From Austropuccinia psidii (lineage: Eukaryota > Basidiomycota > Pucciniomycetes > Pucciniales > Sphaerophragmiaceae): DNA of 64,000 bases. The notes below the pieces were generated by a model. That model ran no database searches, was not told where the DNA came from, and saw only the letters and a program-made list of their open reading frames with translations. Shown here in pieces: positions 22,901 through 35,385 of this stretch (the first letter of the stretch is position 1; every line of letters starts with the position of its first letter). The DNA is taken from NCBI GenBank assembly GCA_023105745.1, contig JALGQZ010000011.1, positions 49,648,698-49,712,697 of the forward strand, written 5' to 3'. Position numbers and translations under genes: made by a program.

Positions 22901-22915
22901 TTAGGGGGAGGGAAG
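22901..22915 (+). promoter_or_regulatory. Polypurine tract of element 1
   Basis: TTAGGGGGAGGGAAG directly before the right LTR, eight bases after the pol stop. Typical primer for plus-strand synthesis. Confidence 0.8.
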
Positions 22916-24738
22916 GTGAGCCTTAAAGGTATTTTCATATACCCAAAAGACCACAAATAACAAGATAAGATACAAATATAAATAAAATGAATTTATTTTT
23001 ATTATAAAAATTAAAATTAAAATATAAATAAAAATTTATATTCAAAATTAAAAATTTAATTATAATTTAAAATAAAAATTGCATTAAATTTTAAAATTAT
23101 GAAAATACATTTTTACTTGAAAAAATTAAGTAAAAACAAATTTTTAATAAAATTAATGAAATTAAAATATTTTTGCTACAAAGCTACACAAAATATATTA
23201 CAACTTTTTATCCAATAAATAAAAATAACAAAAATACTTCACCATTGGATTCTTCATAAAAAATAAGGTGGTGTCACCTCTGGGAAAAATTTCTGTAACT
23301 CAACTCTAAATAAGCTTAAATTAAGTTTTAAGTATTTTCTGTACAAAAGTTGAAAATCCTCAAAACCTTAATTTAATTCACATCAAATGTGGTGTTAAAC
23401 ATCAATTTTTTTGTTAAAACTGAGGTGTTTTGTGTAGTTTAGAAGTTATGAGGAATTGAAGTGTTTTCAATTGAAATGTCAAAATGTGCACATGTATTAC
23501 ATAAGTGAACTGTAATTTACATATGAGTTATCAATTATTACAGATTTGTACTGTAAAAACTCAATTGAATTATATGTGTACATTACAAGTGTATTACATG
23601 ACGAGGAATTAAAGAAAAAATAAATTGGAAAGATTAATTCTGGGGGGGAAAGGTACTCTAGCTCCAAGGGGGAGCCAGACCCCCACAATGCAGGCTGACA
23701 GGCGGGGGATGTAAAAACACACAAAAGGAATCATCACTTTTGTCCTGGCATCAAGTCACAGGGTCTGTGACTCAATCAATGATGAGGTTTTGATACCAAC
23801 CAGGGCAGCTATAACTGTTGCCAAGTGGGTAAAACTACCCTTAAGTTAAGACAATCTTAGTAAAAACAGTTTTAACCGATTTCTACATATTCTACACACT
23901 TTCTGACAGGCTTTGAAGGCTCTAGAACAGGTATTACCATATCAATGGCTGATTTAAGGGTCTAAAATGGTTAAAAATAGCCAAAAACGCTAAAACCAGC
24001 CCTTTTTGGTCTAAACCAGGGTTCAATGATGCCATAATTGGCTTCATTGTTGTCAGAGTGCTTTCCACGACTGAAAAGAGTAAATTTTACTTTTGGAGTA
24101 AGAAAATTGATGGCTATAAAAGAATTTCTTCTTTGCCCCACTTTTCTCTTCATGTTAGAGTCTTTTCCTTTTATAATTAGCTTAAACACTGTTAAACCAA
24201 TCAATAAAAGATTCCAACCACCTTTTTTATATCATTTTAAACCTTTTAACCACATGAAAAAATAAGTATAATCATTTTTTGTAACTCTTATAATTATTTT
24301 TACCCCTTGAACCACCCCATAAATGAATTAAAGCATCTTTCATCACTATTAACTTTGTCACTTTGTTTCCAAATTCACTCTGGTAAATTTTGGTCATGTT
24401 TTCTCTTTAAATATCTTTTTGAAGACCTTTTTCCTTTATTAATTTCTTGCAGTTCTTTTCTCAATTAATTCTGATTAAAATTGCTCTTGAAGAAATTTCT
24501 TTTGTAGCCTTAAATATCTCTTGTAGAGTATTTTTGGATAAATGTTTATTGTTGTTAAAACAATTAATCTTTAAAATATTATTTTTTTATAATTATAAAG
24601 TTAAAAGCAATACAATTTGCATGTTTTCTCTTAAACATACTATTTCATACTATTTTTTAATCAGTTTTACCTTATATAAATTTTGAGGACAGGAAGAGTA
24701 CTTGATTCTTAATCAAAGTTTCATATCCACATTTTACA
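22916..24738 (+). repeat. 3' LTR of element 1
   Basis: Matches 4662-6435 throughout; the first base is G instead of T. It carries a short extra segment near 24270-24300 and 24420-24450 relative to the left copy. TATAAAA at 24115. Ends CATTTTACA, followed by the target duplication TCTTT. Confidence 0.9.
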
Positions 24739-24743
24739 TCTTT
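24739..24743. repeat. Target-site duplication (right) of element 1
   Basis: TCTTT, identical to 4657-4661. Confidence 0.8.
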
Positions 24744-25310
24744 TATAAGGCAGGAGTTTAGATTTTACTGCCTAGTGAGTGATTGGTTTGAAGTAAGGAA
24801 GGATTATGATTTGAGGTTGAATTTTTTTTAAATTGGTGGGGATTCCTATTTGATAAGGAAGGAGGCTACTGCTTAGTTTTTATTTGCTTAATTGAGTGAA
24901 AATAGGGATTTTTTATATTATTGGGTATTTCTCTCTGATAAGGCAGGAGGCCACTTCCAAGTGATAGGTTAGATCAAAAATGAACTGATTTCTTGGGTTT
25001 GTATTTGGCAAGCTGGGATTGATTCGGCTTCTTAAATATTTATTTAGGCTATGATGGACCCAGATTTTATATAATTTCTTGATAAATTTTTTCATTTCTT
25101 GTTCCCCACAGTTTAAGTTTTCCAGGAAATTCCTGAGGTCTGAGAGGTCTTGAAAAATTGATTCTAGTAATTTGGCATACTTTTTCCATGAATGGGATGC
25201 TGGGTAATCCTTCATTTTTTTCCATATAGGTTCTTGAAATATTTGGTTTTCATCCAGTAATTCATCACCATAATAGCCGCAAATCATTTTGTGGACCATA
25301 TTTATAGTTT
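24744..25310 (-). pseudogene. Minus-strand coding remnant of an older repeat, right flank of element 1
   Basis: A 128-residue open frame (25299-24913) followed on the minus strand by stop-rich sequence up to the edge of element 1. It is Leu/Lys/Tyr-rich with a WKKYAKLLESIFQDLSDL helix-like segment and ends EVASCLIREKYPI. A related DNA block recurs at 24857 and 24745. No known domain was recognised; it probably belongs to the same old element as 31.4-34.9 kb. Confidence 0.45.
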
Positions 25311-25806
25311 ATAGATTAAAAGTGTTGGTGAAAGCTGGTGAGTATTGTTTCTTATCAATTCTTGATAAATATTTTCTAAGATGTGTCTATGAAATAGTTG
25401 ATAATATTATTATTAATCAATAATACTATGACTTTTCTTATGAAATACACTAATAAAATTATTATAGCCACAATTAAATAATTAATTGATTGATTATTTC
25501 TTTTACTTGCTATACACTACTACTTGTTATAACAGTAAGCAGTAATTGTCTACAAGAATCAATTCCAAGAAGTATTAAATAATAAAGCTTCTTTATTAAA
25601 ATAAGGTCATAATTTTAATATATAATTATTTTTTTCAAGAATAATTATAAATATAATCCTTGAAGAGAACAAATACTAGAGCAAAACTTTAAGAATTTAT
25701 TATAAACCACTCACTAATACTCAATGAACCTTGGAAGAAATATGGTATAAAGATTTGACAGACAAAGTGTGGACTTAAGGGATCAAAGTTGATTTATAGC
25801 AATATT

Positions 25807-25852
25807 CACCATGAGCAAACTTGCTACACCTTACAGCAGGTGTTGCATTTGG
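25807..25852 (+). repeat. 46-bp inverted repeat, left copy
   Basis: Reverse complement of 29748-29793 with three mismatches. The matching part breaks off quickly on both sides. Confidence 0.7.
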
Positions 25853-28800
25853 AAATCAGTTTGAACCCATGCTAGAATGAGCTTTTATCCTTCTTGTGAA
25901 GTAGGTTAGACACAGTATTTAAGTGTTTTTAAGTATTCCAAGTCCTTCCAAGCCACTGGAACATTAAGGAAACTCTCACATTTCCTTCCTTTTTTAAACT
26001 GGATCAAGTAAGTATATAATATAGTGTATTACAATTCTTTTCATTTATATTTTAATATTTAAATTGATAGCTTTAAAAATAAAAAATTGAATACAAAAGC
26101 TTCTTTTCAATTGAAAAATTCCTGATTTTTTATAGCCAAAAGAATTGAAAACCATTATTCAAATGAAAAATCCTTTATCTTTCTTGCTGCATGAATTATT
26201 ATTACTTGGTAGAAATATTAATCTTTATTTCTGATTCATAAAATGGCTCGCAAATAAAAAACCAGCCTTTTTAAACTGAAGCCTCTTTTGAAGAAGCTGA
26301 ATTGATAAAAACTCATGCTTCTTATATATCCAAAGCTCTGAAACCTCAGAAGGAACAGATAAAGCCTTTTAAATATTTTTGAATAAATTTCTTTCCCCAA
26401 AAATACAAAGAAGCTGTATATATTCTTTTTTATATTGATCAAGATTACTAGAAATTAAGAATTATTCTTATTTTTTTTTATTGTTTCATTTATTTCTTCA
26501 TTGATTATATTCATCAGTTTTTATTACCATCATAAAAATTTGCATTTATTTAAGAGGAATTTCCTTACTTCTGCTCGTTTGAATGTTTTATTTCTCAATT
26601 CAGGAGAGAAGTAGCAGGCTCTATGAAATAGACAACCATCTACTGGAACAAATCAATCAACTAAAAAGGAAATTACAGTAGAATTCCTGTAATTGCAGCT
26701 ACTGTAACATTGTTGAGAATCGTCGACAATATTACATAAGCAGCGATTACAGTGCCTGTACTGTAACAAAATTGACATATGTCAAACATTTCATAGTAGC
26801 AGTCCTTGTAAAGCCCTGCTACTTTGACTTTTACTTAAAAACAAAGAATAAAAGCAAATTAAATCCAACTTAAAATTCTAATAAAAACTCAGTAAAATGA
26901 AAAAAGCACATAAATTCTCCAAAATTAAACAAAAAAACTAAAATGAAATTTCACCACAAGACATGAATAAGAAAACCAAAAATGATTAAATAAAAAGGAT
27001 AAGAAACCTTTATTTGAGTAGCACAAAAGAAGTTCATGCAATTCCTTTTCTTCAAAAATATGAAATACACTTTCTTTTAATAAGAAAGGGAGCTCAACGA
27101 ACCCCTCATAAATGCTCTTATCTTTCATTTTTTTGAGGTAGAATCATCATTTTTCATGAATTATTTTTAACAAAAACATTTTCAAGTATTTTTTATGCTT
27201 TTTACGTTCTTTTTTGCTCTTTCAATGGTAAAATTAAGTTATATTCATATGTAAAACAACTGATTGAAATATTACTATGAGTAGTTGTTGAATTTAATAA
27301 GATTCCATTAATACTTATCCAAAATGAAAGTATTTTTTCATTTCTAAATGACTACAAGTTTGTTTAATTTACAACAGATATGTTCCCATAAATCATATTA
27401 TTATCTTAAAAAAATATTAAAAAAATTGATTTATCTTGAGTCATATTCAGATTTGCTTAAGTTTAAGGTTTATTATATCTTTGAGCTTTTGAAATGTTCC
27501 ACGGAATCTCATTTTATTTTCAAAAGAAAACATTTATAAATGTTTATCATAGTATTATTTATCAAATTATATGATTCATGATTTCTTTTGATAATTAATA
27601 CATTATTTCTAAAACATATACATTCATTGGCTTATCAATTTGTAAATATTCAATTCTTACAAATTCCCATCAAAAAATAATAAAAACAGCTTTAATTTCT
27701 AGGTAAATTCCTTATACTGACAAGTAAAAAATTGAAACATGATTCAGAGAATGTTTTTATTATGAGTTGAAGTCTCTCTGAAGTGATATTTTTGCTACAT
27801 CAAGCTTAATTCCAAAAATAGTCTTACTCATTTATGTGGTCTCCTTTCATTGAATGCTACTTTGCCAAAATTCTCAACCCTTTAATTAAGAATAAATAAG
27901 AAATGAAAACAAGAAATATTCTCCCATCATCTTTTAAAAACAGTTGAAATAGCTGTATATATAATTTTCCTAAATACAATTTCTAAACAGCTGGTTGTTC
28001 TCAATTTATAATTTTTTGGGGGTTTATGGATTTATCAAAGTAATTCCATATTTCAAAACTCCCAGAATCCTCTTACATATTTTTTGAGAAAGAAATTTTT
28101 CAAAGAACAAACTTCTCATGTTTTCTTACTTAAAATTAAATAGCATTCCCATTGTTGTTTAATAACTAATTGAACTGTTTTTTATCCATTAATCTGAGTT
28201 TTTTCATTATTTTAATTTTCTGTTGAAAATTAATTTCAGCTTAGATTGAATGATTAATGCAAGTCTATGAATGTTTCCCTCATACAATTAAAGAAATATC
28301 ATTTTAAAGAAGTTTAAAGAATCATTTTCTGAATTAGTTTTGATAATATGAGGCTTTTATCATTTAGTATTGAGAAGGTCAAAAATCCATTTCAAATAAT
28401 TGAAATTATCAACCCACCAGATTCACATACAATTTCAGGTTTTCCAGTGAATGGAGAACTCTCCATATATTCCAGGAATTTTCAAATGGGTTTAATATTT
28501 AGGAAATTGAGGTAAAAATTGGAAGAGCCTGTATAATACAGGAAATGTGGTAAAAAAATATATTAAAGAGAAAGCTACATTAATTTTGTGTTTTTCAATC
28601 ATTCAAAATTTATGAAATTAATACTTAACAATATTAATCCATTAAGATTAAGTTGCATAAAAATTGCCACAAAACATTTTCATTACTTAAGCTTTATTTC
28701 AGTTTTTCATACAGACACTTCTCTGATTCCCTTCAAATACTACCCCAAATAATCTTGGTTTTCCACTTTTAGAATTAATCAACTGGATAAAGATGATTAG

Positions 28801-29747
28801 TTAAGACTTGATAACTTCTCAAGGATAATATACAAATTTCATCTCAGTTTTTTTCAATAAAGAAAATATTGAATGCTTAAAAAAATTAAAGAAGTGAAGG
28901 TTTTTTATAGTTGTGAATAGTTAGAATTCTTTTATAAACGTTTTTTTTATATGAAGATTGGGGTTTGTTACTAAGGAAGACTGTGAATTTGTTTAAGAAA
29001 AAGGTACCCAATTGAAATACTAAAGCAAAATTTTAAACTTTGAATAACCATGTAATCTATTTACAAGGGGAAGACCTCCTCTCAGGAAGTTGATGGGCTG
29101 AAACAGAGGTATAGTAATTCAATATATACTTCATTTTTGTGAGCCTCTCCTTGAAATGACTGTTTCCCATAAATCTTGAAAAAATATTTTTATTTTCATT
29201 AAACTCCTCCTTTAAACACAGGAAAAAATAAGAAATATGATTTCCCAAAATACATCTCTTAATTGAGATTGAACAGTTCAATTTTAGGGTATATTATTTA
29301 TAATATTCATATTTGAAGAAAGTCCCAACTCCCCCAAAACATTTTATCATTTATTTGAAGCTTATTTGAAGCTTTAGAGGTTCCAGCTTCAATATTACTT
29401 ATCTGTGGGATTCCATAAGTGAGGTTAAAGGGAAATTAACATGGAAGCTTAATTTTACACATAACAATTTCAAAGAAATACTCCACAAGATGAATTTTTG
29501 TTGTAAAAAATTCTATAAAAAGAAATAAAAAAGATCAAAACAAAGGAGAAATTGAAATAAATTGTTTAATCATATATTGTGGGTTTATTAAGCTTTGACA
29601 ATCCTAAAAAAACACTTCTATTGAGTCAACTGAATTGATTCATTGTGGCTTGCGTATGTGGCTTTAATTTATTCTAAAAATTCTATTTCTAAATTGACTT
29701 TATTTCCTATCTCCAACCTGCATCTAATCTATCTGCCATGTCAAATT

Positions 29748-29793
29748 CCAAATGCAACACCTGCTGTCAGTTGTAGCAAATTTGCTCATGGTG
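29748..29793 (-). repeat. 46-bp inverted repeat, right copy
   Basis: Pairs with 25807-25852 (43 of 46 bases). The same peptide-like reading (PNATPAV-CSKFAHG) is open in both copies in opposite directions, so it may be a fragment of a coding repeat rather than a transposon end. Confidence 0.7.
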
Positions 29794-31430
29794 ATTACAA
29801 AAATATATACTTTTTTTCTAGGATTTAAAGTTCCTCTGATTGATTCTGAAAGAATAAAACATTTAAGAAAAGATTCAACTAATACTTACTTGTTGGTAAC
29901 AAAGATATAATTGGATGACAAGATGATTTGGAAAATACAGCAAGAGGAAGCCTCTTTTAAGTCAACAACAGCCCCAAGAAGCATGCCATGGAGCCAACTG
30001 AAAGCCCAGTTAGTGAGAAAACAATAATCCTTTTTTGGATTATTGATTGCATCATCTGTTGTCACGTAAGATTATTATAATTACTTAATTAATGCTTTCA
30101 TGTGACTACCAACCCATTTATGGTTAATAATAAAAGGATTAAAAACTGTAAATATTCTTTTATTTCAAAAATAAACATTAGTTTCTCAAAGCTATCAATT
30201 TTATTGGAAATTTCATCACAGGTTGTATTTTCTGTGAATTTTTGAAGATTCAGTGTTTCATGTGGAATCATCAAAAAATGGACTGTAAGTAAAACTTTTA
30301 ACTTTACCTATGAAGCCATAATTATTTTTTTATAGTAATAAAATTCTCCATTGGTACTGAAAGTTTCAGAAAGATTTATTAATAATTGTATTTTTCATGA
30401 ATTTTTGAAGTTTTTACCTCATTTTTATGTAGAATTGCAAATAGCCCAGTATGGCATGTTGCTATGAGTTAAATAAATGGATACTAGTCCAAAAAGGGTT
30501 TTAATTACTCTCTTAAGGTTTATTCATGGAAAATAATTAAGAATTTTTATGGTTATAAGAGTCTAAGCTGCTTTTTACCTCTTTGTCACATCAAAATAGC
30601 AGCTTATTTGCAATTTTCCTATGATTTAATGAGAGTTTAACTTGGTAACTAGGTTCCCAAAAGGTTTTAGTATATTAATTGGGCCATTATCAGCCATGGA
30701 TTCAAGCTTTAGAGCTATTCACATCTCAGATGCCTCAGAAGTTGGGTACTCTGGCTCTCATTGATGTCTTTTGTCCCCCTTAGCTATTTTCACATCAAAA
30801 AATAGAAATTCAGGCTTCAAGACTGATATCCATTATGGGTGTATCAAAACTGTATGTAATAATGCCATAATATTAAGTGCCACAAGCATGCACAACACTA
30901 TTCTTAGTGTATATTTTACATGTGATTTCTCACATTCCCATCATTTTGGCATGAAATTGAAAAAAAAACTTTCACAATTCTTTTATGTGTTATTGAAGTA
31001 TTTTCCATATTACCACCTCATAGAGTTAATTTAAGCTTATTCACTCTATGGAGATACCCTCAGTGAATATTTTTGTAGAATACAAATCTGGTCTTAAATC
31101 CATGGACTTTCTTTCTCAAAAAAAAGTTATTCATATTTCCTGAAATAAAAAATGATGAATTTTTAATATATGCATGACTTATGGGTTATGAATAGTTCAG
31201 AATTTATTTTAAAAATACCTGTGGCCTATTTTGGTATGTAAAATAAACCTTAAGCCTCACATATTGCAATAACTGATTTACTCCTCTTTGTTAAGGCAGC
31301 AGGTGACTGCCCTGAAGCCTAAAAGAAACTTTTTTATTATTTTTGTTATTATTATTATCATTATGTATATCTATTCCAATCTATTTTATATATATTTTCA
31401 TTTTCAATTTTTTTTTCAAGAGAATACAGA

Positions 31431-34400
31431 GAAATATTGAAACTGGTACATGTGAAAGGAAATCCTGAGGCCTGGTATCTTTACCAGCAGAATTCTCCCA
31501 CCTGGGGAAGGTACTTTTATGTTTAGTAATTTGACCAAACAGAGGTCCTTTGGGGATTCCATGAAGTTGTACCTATCTTGAAGCTGCTCTTCAGTAGGAA
31601 ATTCTTGCCACCATATATTTTGGTAAATAAAAGTGTATCCATCTTCAACACAGCTTAATCTTCCTGTTTGATATCTTGCCCTTCAAGTCCTAAGTACCAT
31701 TGGGCCCGAATTTCATTGCTTCAAAGGCCCTGTCTGGATAGCCTTGTAAGTGGAAAAATTCCATCCCAACAGTAGTTCCTAAGGTTTCCTCTGATTCCTT
31801 TTTCATATAATTATTCCAGGAATCACACTTCAGATAAACTGGATGCAGTTATCTTGGAAATATGTTAATCCTGGCATATGACAGCTTGAGGGTCATCCCC
31901 ATAAAGGTATTCAAATTAAATAGATGTTAAATAAGTATAATTATACTTATTTTCTAAAGTTGAAAGCAATTCAGTTTCGTCAGTTGATTCATTTCTTTAT
32001 AGTTCATCAGATTGATATTGGGCTGTTAATGTGGTTCAGCTTGAATTTAAATTATAGGTTTCTTTTGATTCATTCTGTTTTTCTTAAATAAATTTTAGCT
32101 CTTCTTCTAATTCCTTGATTGTTTCTTCCTCTGAGAGTTCATGGTTCCCACTGAATCTGAATTTTCTTTTTGTGTTTGATCTTGAATTAACATCCATATA
32201 TTCTTTCTTGGAAATCCACCATAATTTGATAGGTTGGTCCTTGAACAAAAATGGGTTTAAAGGTTAATTTTGGTGAATTGTAATCAGAGGAGTATTCTTC
32301 AGGGGTTCTTTTGAGGTTGGAGGGCCTAATTTTAATGGGGACCCCAGGGTCCTTTGAGGTGATTCTTGAGGAAATTGATAATCCTTGAGTCTTCAGGTCT
32401 AACTCCAGTATGTCACTTTTTTCTTTAAAAGAATTCTTCCTTTTGGGGTTATTTCTGATCAACTTGGGCATTCTGCATAATTCCATTCCTCTATGTGGGC
32501 CAGTTTGCCATCCAAGGGATTGAGGTTTGCATATTGGCATGCATAGTCATCTTCTATCTTGCTCTTGATAGCTGGTTATTTCACCTTTTTTTTGAGAATA
32601 TTCCAATCTAATGTTGTTGTCTTCTAAAAATGTTCTTCTAATTATTGTGTGGACAGATCCTCTGGCAATGAAGAAGTGAATTTTGGTTTCTTCTCCTGAG
32701 GCTAGTATTATTGGTGTGAATTCAGATAGTCAAACCAAGGATGTGATATGGCCTACAATGCCCTCAATGTTATTTTTGAAGTTTGTAGTAATTTTCTCAG
32801 CCTCCATTGATATTTCTTCTTGTATTACTTTGAGGTCTTCTCCAGTATTGAGTAATGCTTTGATGGGGTATTCTTCTTTTCCAATGAAAATTTCCATAAC
32901 TCCCAATGGACAGGAACAGTGTATTTTGGGTTTTTGAAGCTCATTGAATTCAAATGTTGCAGTCTTTTCTAAATATGCATTGAGCTGAGTAATTTAATTC
33001 TTTCTTTTTTCTCTTATAATTATTGCAGTTTACAAACAAAATTAGGTGAAATTCTGAGAATTTCTTCAATGGTGAGGTTGATATTTTTTGCATAATTCTT
33101 TTGATCATTTTGTCAATTTCTAATTTTTGTTCTTCTAATTTTCTCAAAGGTTTGCTGAGTTTCTTTTCTTCATATTCTTCTTTGTTGGAAATTCTTTCTA
33201 CTCCTTCTTCAAGCTGAACATTCCTTGGTGGATTGGAGTTTTGAAATTTACTTAGTATTATTATTATTATTTCTTCTTCTTTTTCTCCTTTGATATAGGC
33301 TCCTGGCATTGCAAAATTCTTTTTGAACTCTTGGATTTGGCTTTTCTTTTGCCTTTCCAATCTCTTTTCAGTTTTCCTCAGACCTATATGTGTTTCAAAA
33401 GGATAATTTGCTGAAAAATGGACTATTCTTCAACATGAGATATGGTAGTTGATTTTTCTTCTGGTTTCCTTGGAATTTTATTGATTTATTATTCTGTTCC
33501 AGGTTAAACAGTTTCTTTCTCCATGAATTTCTTTTTTAGTTCTGTTTGTTCTTTGAAAAAAGCCCTGACTATATCCTTGGAATTTTAATTTACTTCCATG
33601 GGTACTCTTTGATAGTTGGGGAGTAGGTGAGATGATCCTTGATCTCTGAAAATGCTTTTGTCTAAATCTTCAGAAAGGTGAGGGCATCTATTTTACAAAA
33701 TTCCTTCTTACTTGAAGTACTGGAATTTTAACAGTGGTCTTGGAACCATTTGGTCTGGGATATATTTGTTAGAACTGGATGGAAATGGTGGTAGGAGGTT
33801 TCTTTTCCTGTATTGTTGGTTATTTTGAGTTACTCATGGTTCTTGATTATTATTCCAATTCCTTCTTTGTGGATTAACTTCTTATGAAAGATTAGTGAGC
33901 TGATTCAAAACTCCTTTTACTTATTCTTTTCCTTCATTAATAGCTTTGGGTTATGTATTCTTAGGATTCCTTATTTTTTTTTGTGAGTTCCTTCATTTGT
34001 TTTAAGACTTCATCCAAACTTTTGTCCTGAAATCTTGTTTTCTTTTGTTGCGGCTTGAGGTTTCTGAATTCTTTTTTGTGAATGAGAAACTTGGCCTTCA
34101 AGTCTTGTTCAATATAAATCTTCCAGATTTCCAATTGTGGGATAATATAGCCTCCATCCAACTCTTGAACCACTGATCTATCCTTGAGCTTCTCCTTATA
34201 AATTTATTCCTGAACACTGGTTGAAAGGAAGGCCAAACTCTCTTGATTATGGTTGAAATCTCCTTAAATTTATTGGTATCCTTTGAGGTAGATGTTTTTT
34301 TCTTCATATTCTCCAATTGATTTTCCTTATTGAATCATTTTGCTAATTCCACCTTCTTGTTGATTTCTTGTGCATAATTCCTTGACTGAGGATAATCTGT

Positions 34401-34922
34401 ATCTTCTTTCAGATGAGATTTTTTCCCATCTCCTTTTCATATCCATCCTCATTTGATCCCAATCAGCTTTTTCATCTCCTAGAATTCTTCAATGTGGTAA
34501 CTGATATCTTCATCCTTGGTTCAAAATTCCATTTTTCTTGCAATATCACTTCCACTAGCTCCATAAATTTTTTCTATGTTACCAAATTTCTGAAGGAATA
34601 TTTCAACATCTTTCCCATAAAGCCACAAGCTATAATACTTGGCACTTATCTTGAATATTGGGTTTTTATTTCTGAGTATCTCTTTCTTCAGAGGGATTGG
34701 AATTTGTCTTGTGACGTTGATGCTTATTGGTAAGGTTTTTGGTCTTTTTTTGGTGAAGGTTGTTGATGTGGCCATGAATTTTTCATAAAAGAATAGTGAG
34801 CATTGTTGCCTAAATGATCTTGGAAGGGGGGTATCTTTATGGATGGGAATTTCTTGTGGAGTGGAGCTTGATGATTTCTTCTTTTCTTCCTTCTTTATTA
34901 GTTCTGATAGGCCTTCTTTCAT
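31431..34922 (-). pseudogene. gag-like polyprotein remnant of an older LTR element (element 4)
   Basis: Open pieces on the minus strand, in order 34922-34521, 34316-34098, 34173-33961, 33360-32950, 32540-32187 and about 31640-31440, separated by frameshifts and stops. The first has a Lys/Ser-rich N-terminus, then PIPLKKEILRN, YSLWLYGKDVEIFLQKF and GASGSDIARKMEF, which resembles a Ty3/gypsy capsid start; later pieces are Glu/Lys-rich and coiled-coil-like. Position fits: a primer-binding-like site lies 440 bp upstream (35381-35364). I recall similar proteins as common gag entries of A. psidii (unchecked). No RT motif was seen downstream. Confidence 0.6.
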
Positions 34923-35363
34923 CTACAGAATTTTCTGTTGCAGAAAATTATTCTATGGCCTTGAACATTATCTTAATTGTACACTTCTTCTTGAGTGTCT
35001 TCAGTCCCCTTGGGGGATGATCTATTTTTGGTGAATTGGTTTTGTTTTCAGAATCCTGAATTCCTTTTTTAATCTTATTCCTTTGAAGTACTTCAAGAGT
35101 AAAATTTTCAATAACCTTCAAGTCCCTTTTTTTGGTCCTTGGTGTGGGTTCTGTAAAAGTAAAAAATCTTGAATCCTTCCATGGTTCTGTTTCTTCTTTG
35201 AGTGGTTAATAATAATGATCAGAGTGATTTTATGATTTTGATTCTTGATATGAGGTTTCTGATTCATTTTTATTATTTTTTTCCAGCTTTGATTATGTAA
35301 TTGATTTTCTCAATTTGTGTTGAATTTTGTTTAGTTTACTTATTATTCGATTTTGAGGTTAAA

Positions 35364-35381
35364 GCCACTGCTGGGACACCA
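35364..35381 (-). promoter_or_regulatory. Primer-binding-like site of element 4
   Basis: Minus-strand TGGTGTCCCAGCAGTGGC, beginning with TGG as expected for a tRNA-primed element, preceded by GAGCTCCCA that may be the LTR end. A similar junction (GGGCTCCCACATC then TGGTGTCTC) is on the plus strand near 62408-62428. Confidence 0.5.
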
Positions 35382-35385
35382 TATT

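Larger units (their letters stand above)
4662..24738 (+). mobile_element. Element 1: Ty3/gypsy LTR retrotransposon with chromodomain-like tail, interrupted by element 2
   Basis: Two long direct repeats (4662-6435 and 22916-24738), a 5-bp target duplication, and an internal region read in the order gag (zinc knuckle), protease, reverse transcriptase, RNase H, integrase and a chromodomain-like C-terminus. That order is typical of Ty3/gypsy chromoviruses. Element 2 (8361-18415) sits inside gag; without it the element is about 10 kb. The coding region carries many stops and small frameshifts, the protease active site and the RT YxDD box are mutated, and the LTR copies have visibly diverged, so this copy is inactive. 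It also encodes a second protein frame overlapping gag. Confidence 0.93.
25311..31430. other. Long AT-rich stretch without recognisable genes
   Basis: Stop-rich in all frames; the few open frames (26442-26236, 27128-26925, 29281-29057, 29643-29828, 30771-31034) are AT-rich and resemble no family. Noted inside are a 46-bp inverted repeat pair (25807-25852 and 29748-29793) and a short less AT-rich patch with small palindromes at 26690-26815 that may be an LTR fragment. Probably ancient transposon sequence. Confidence 0.6.
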
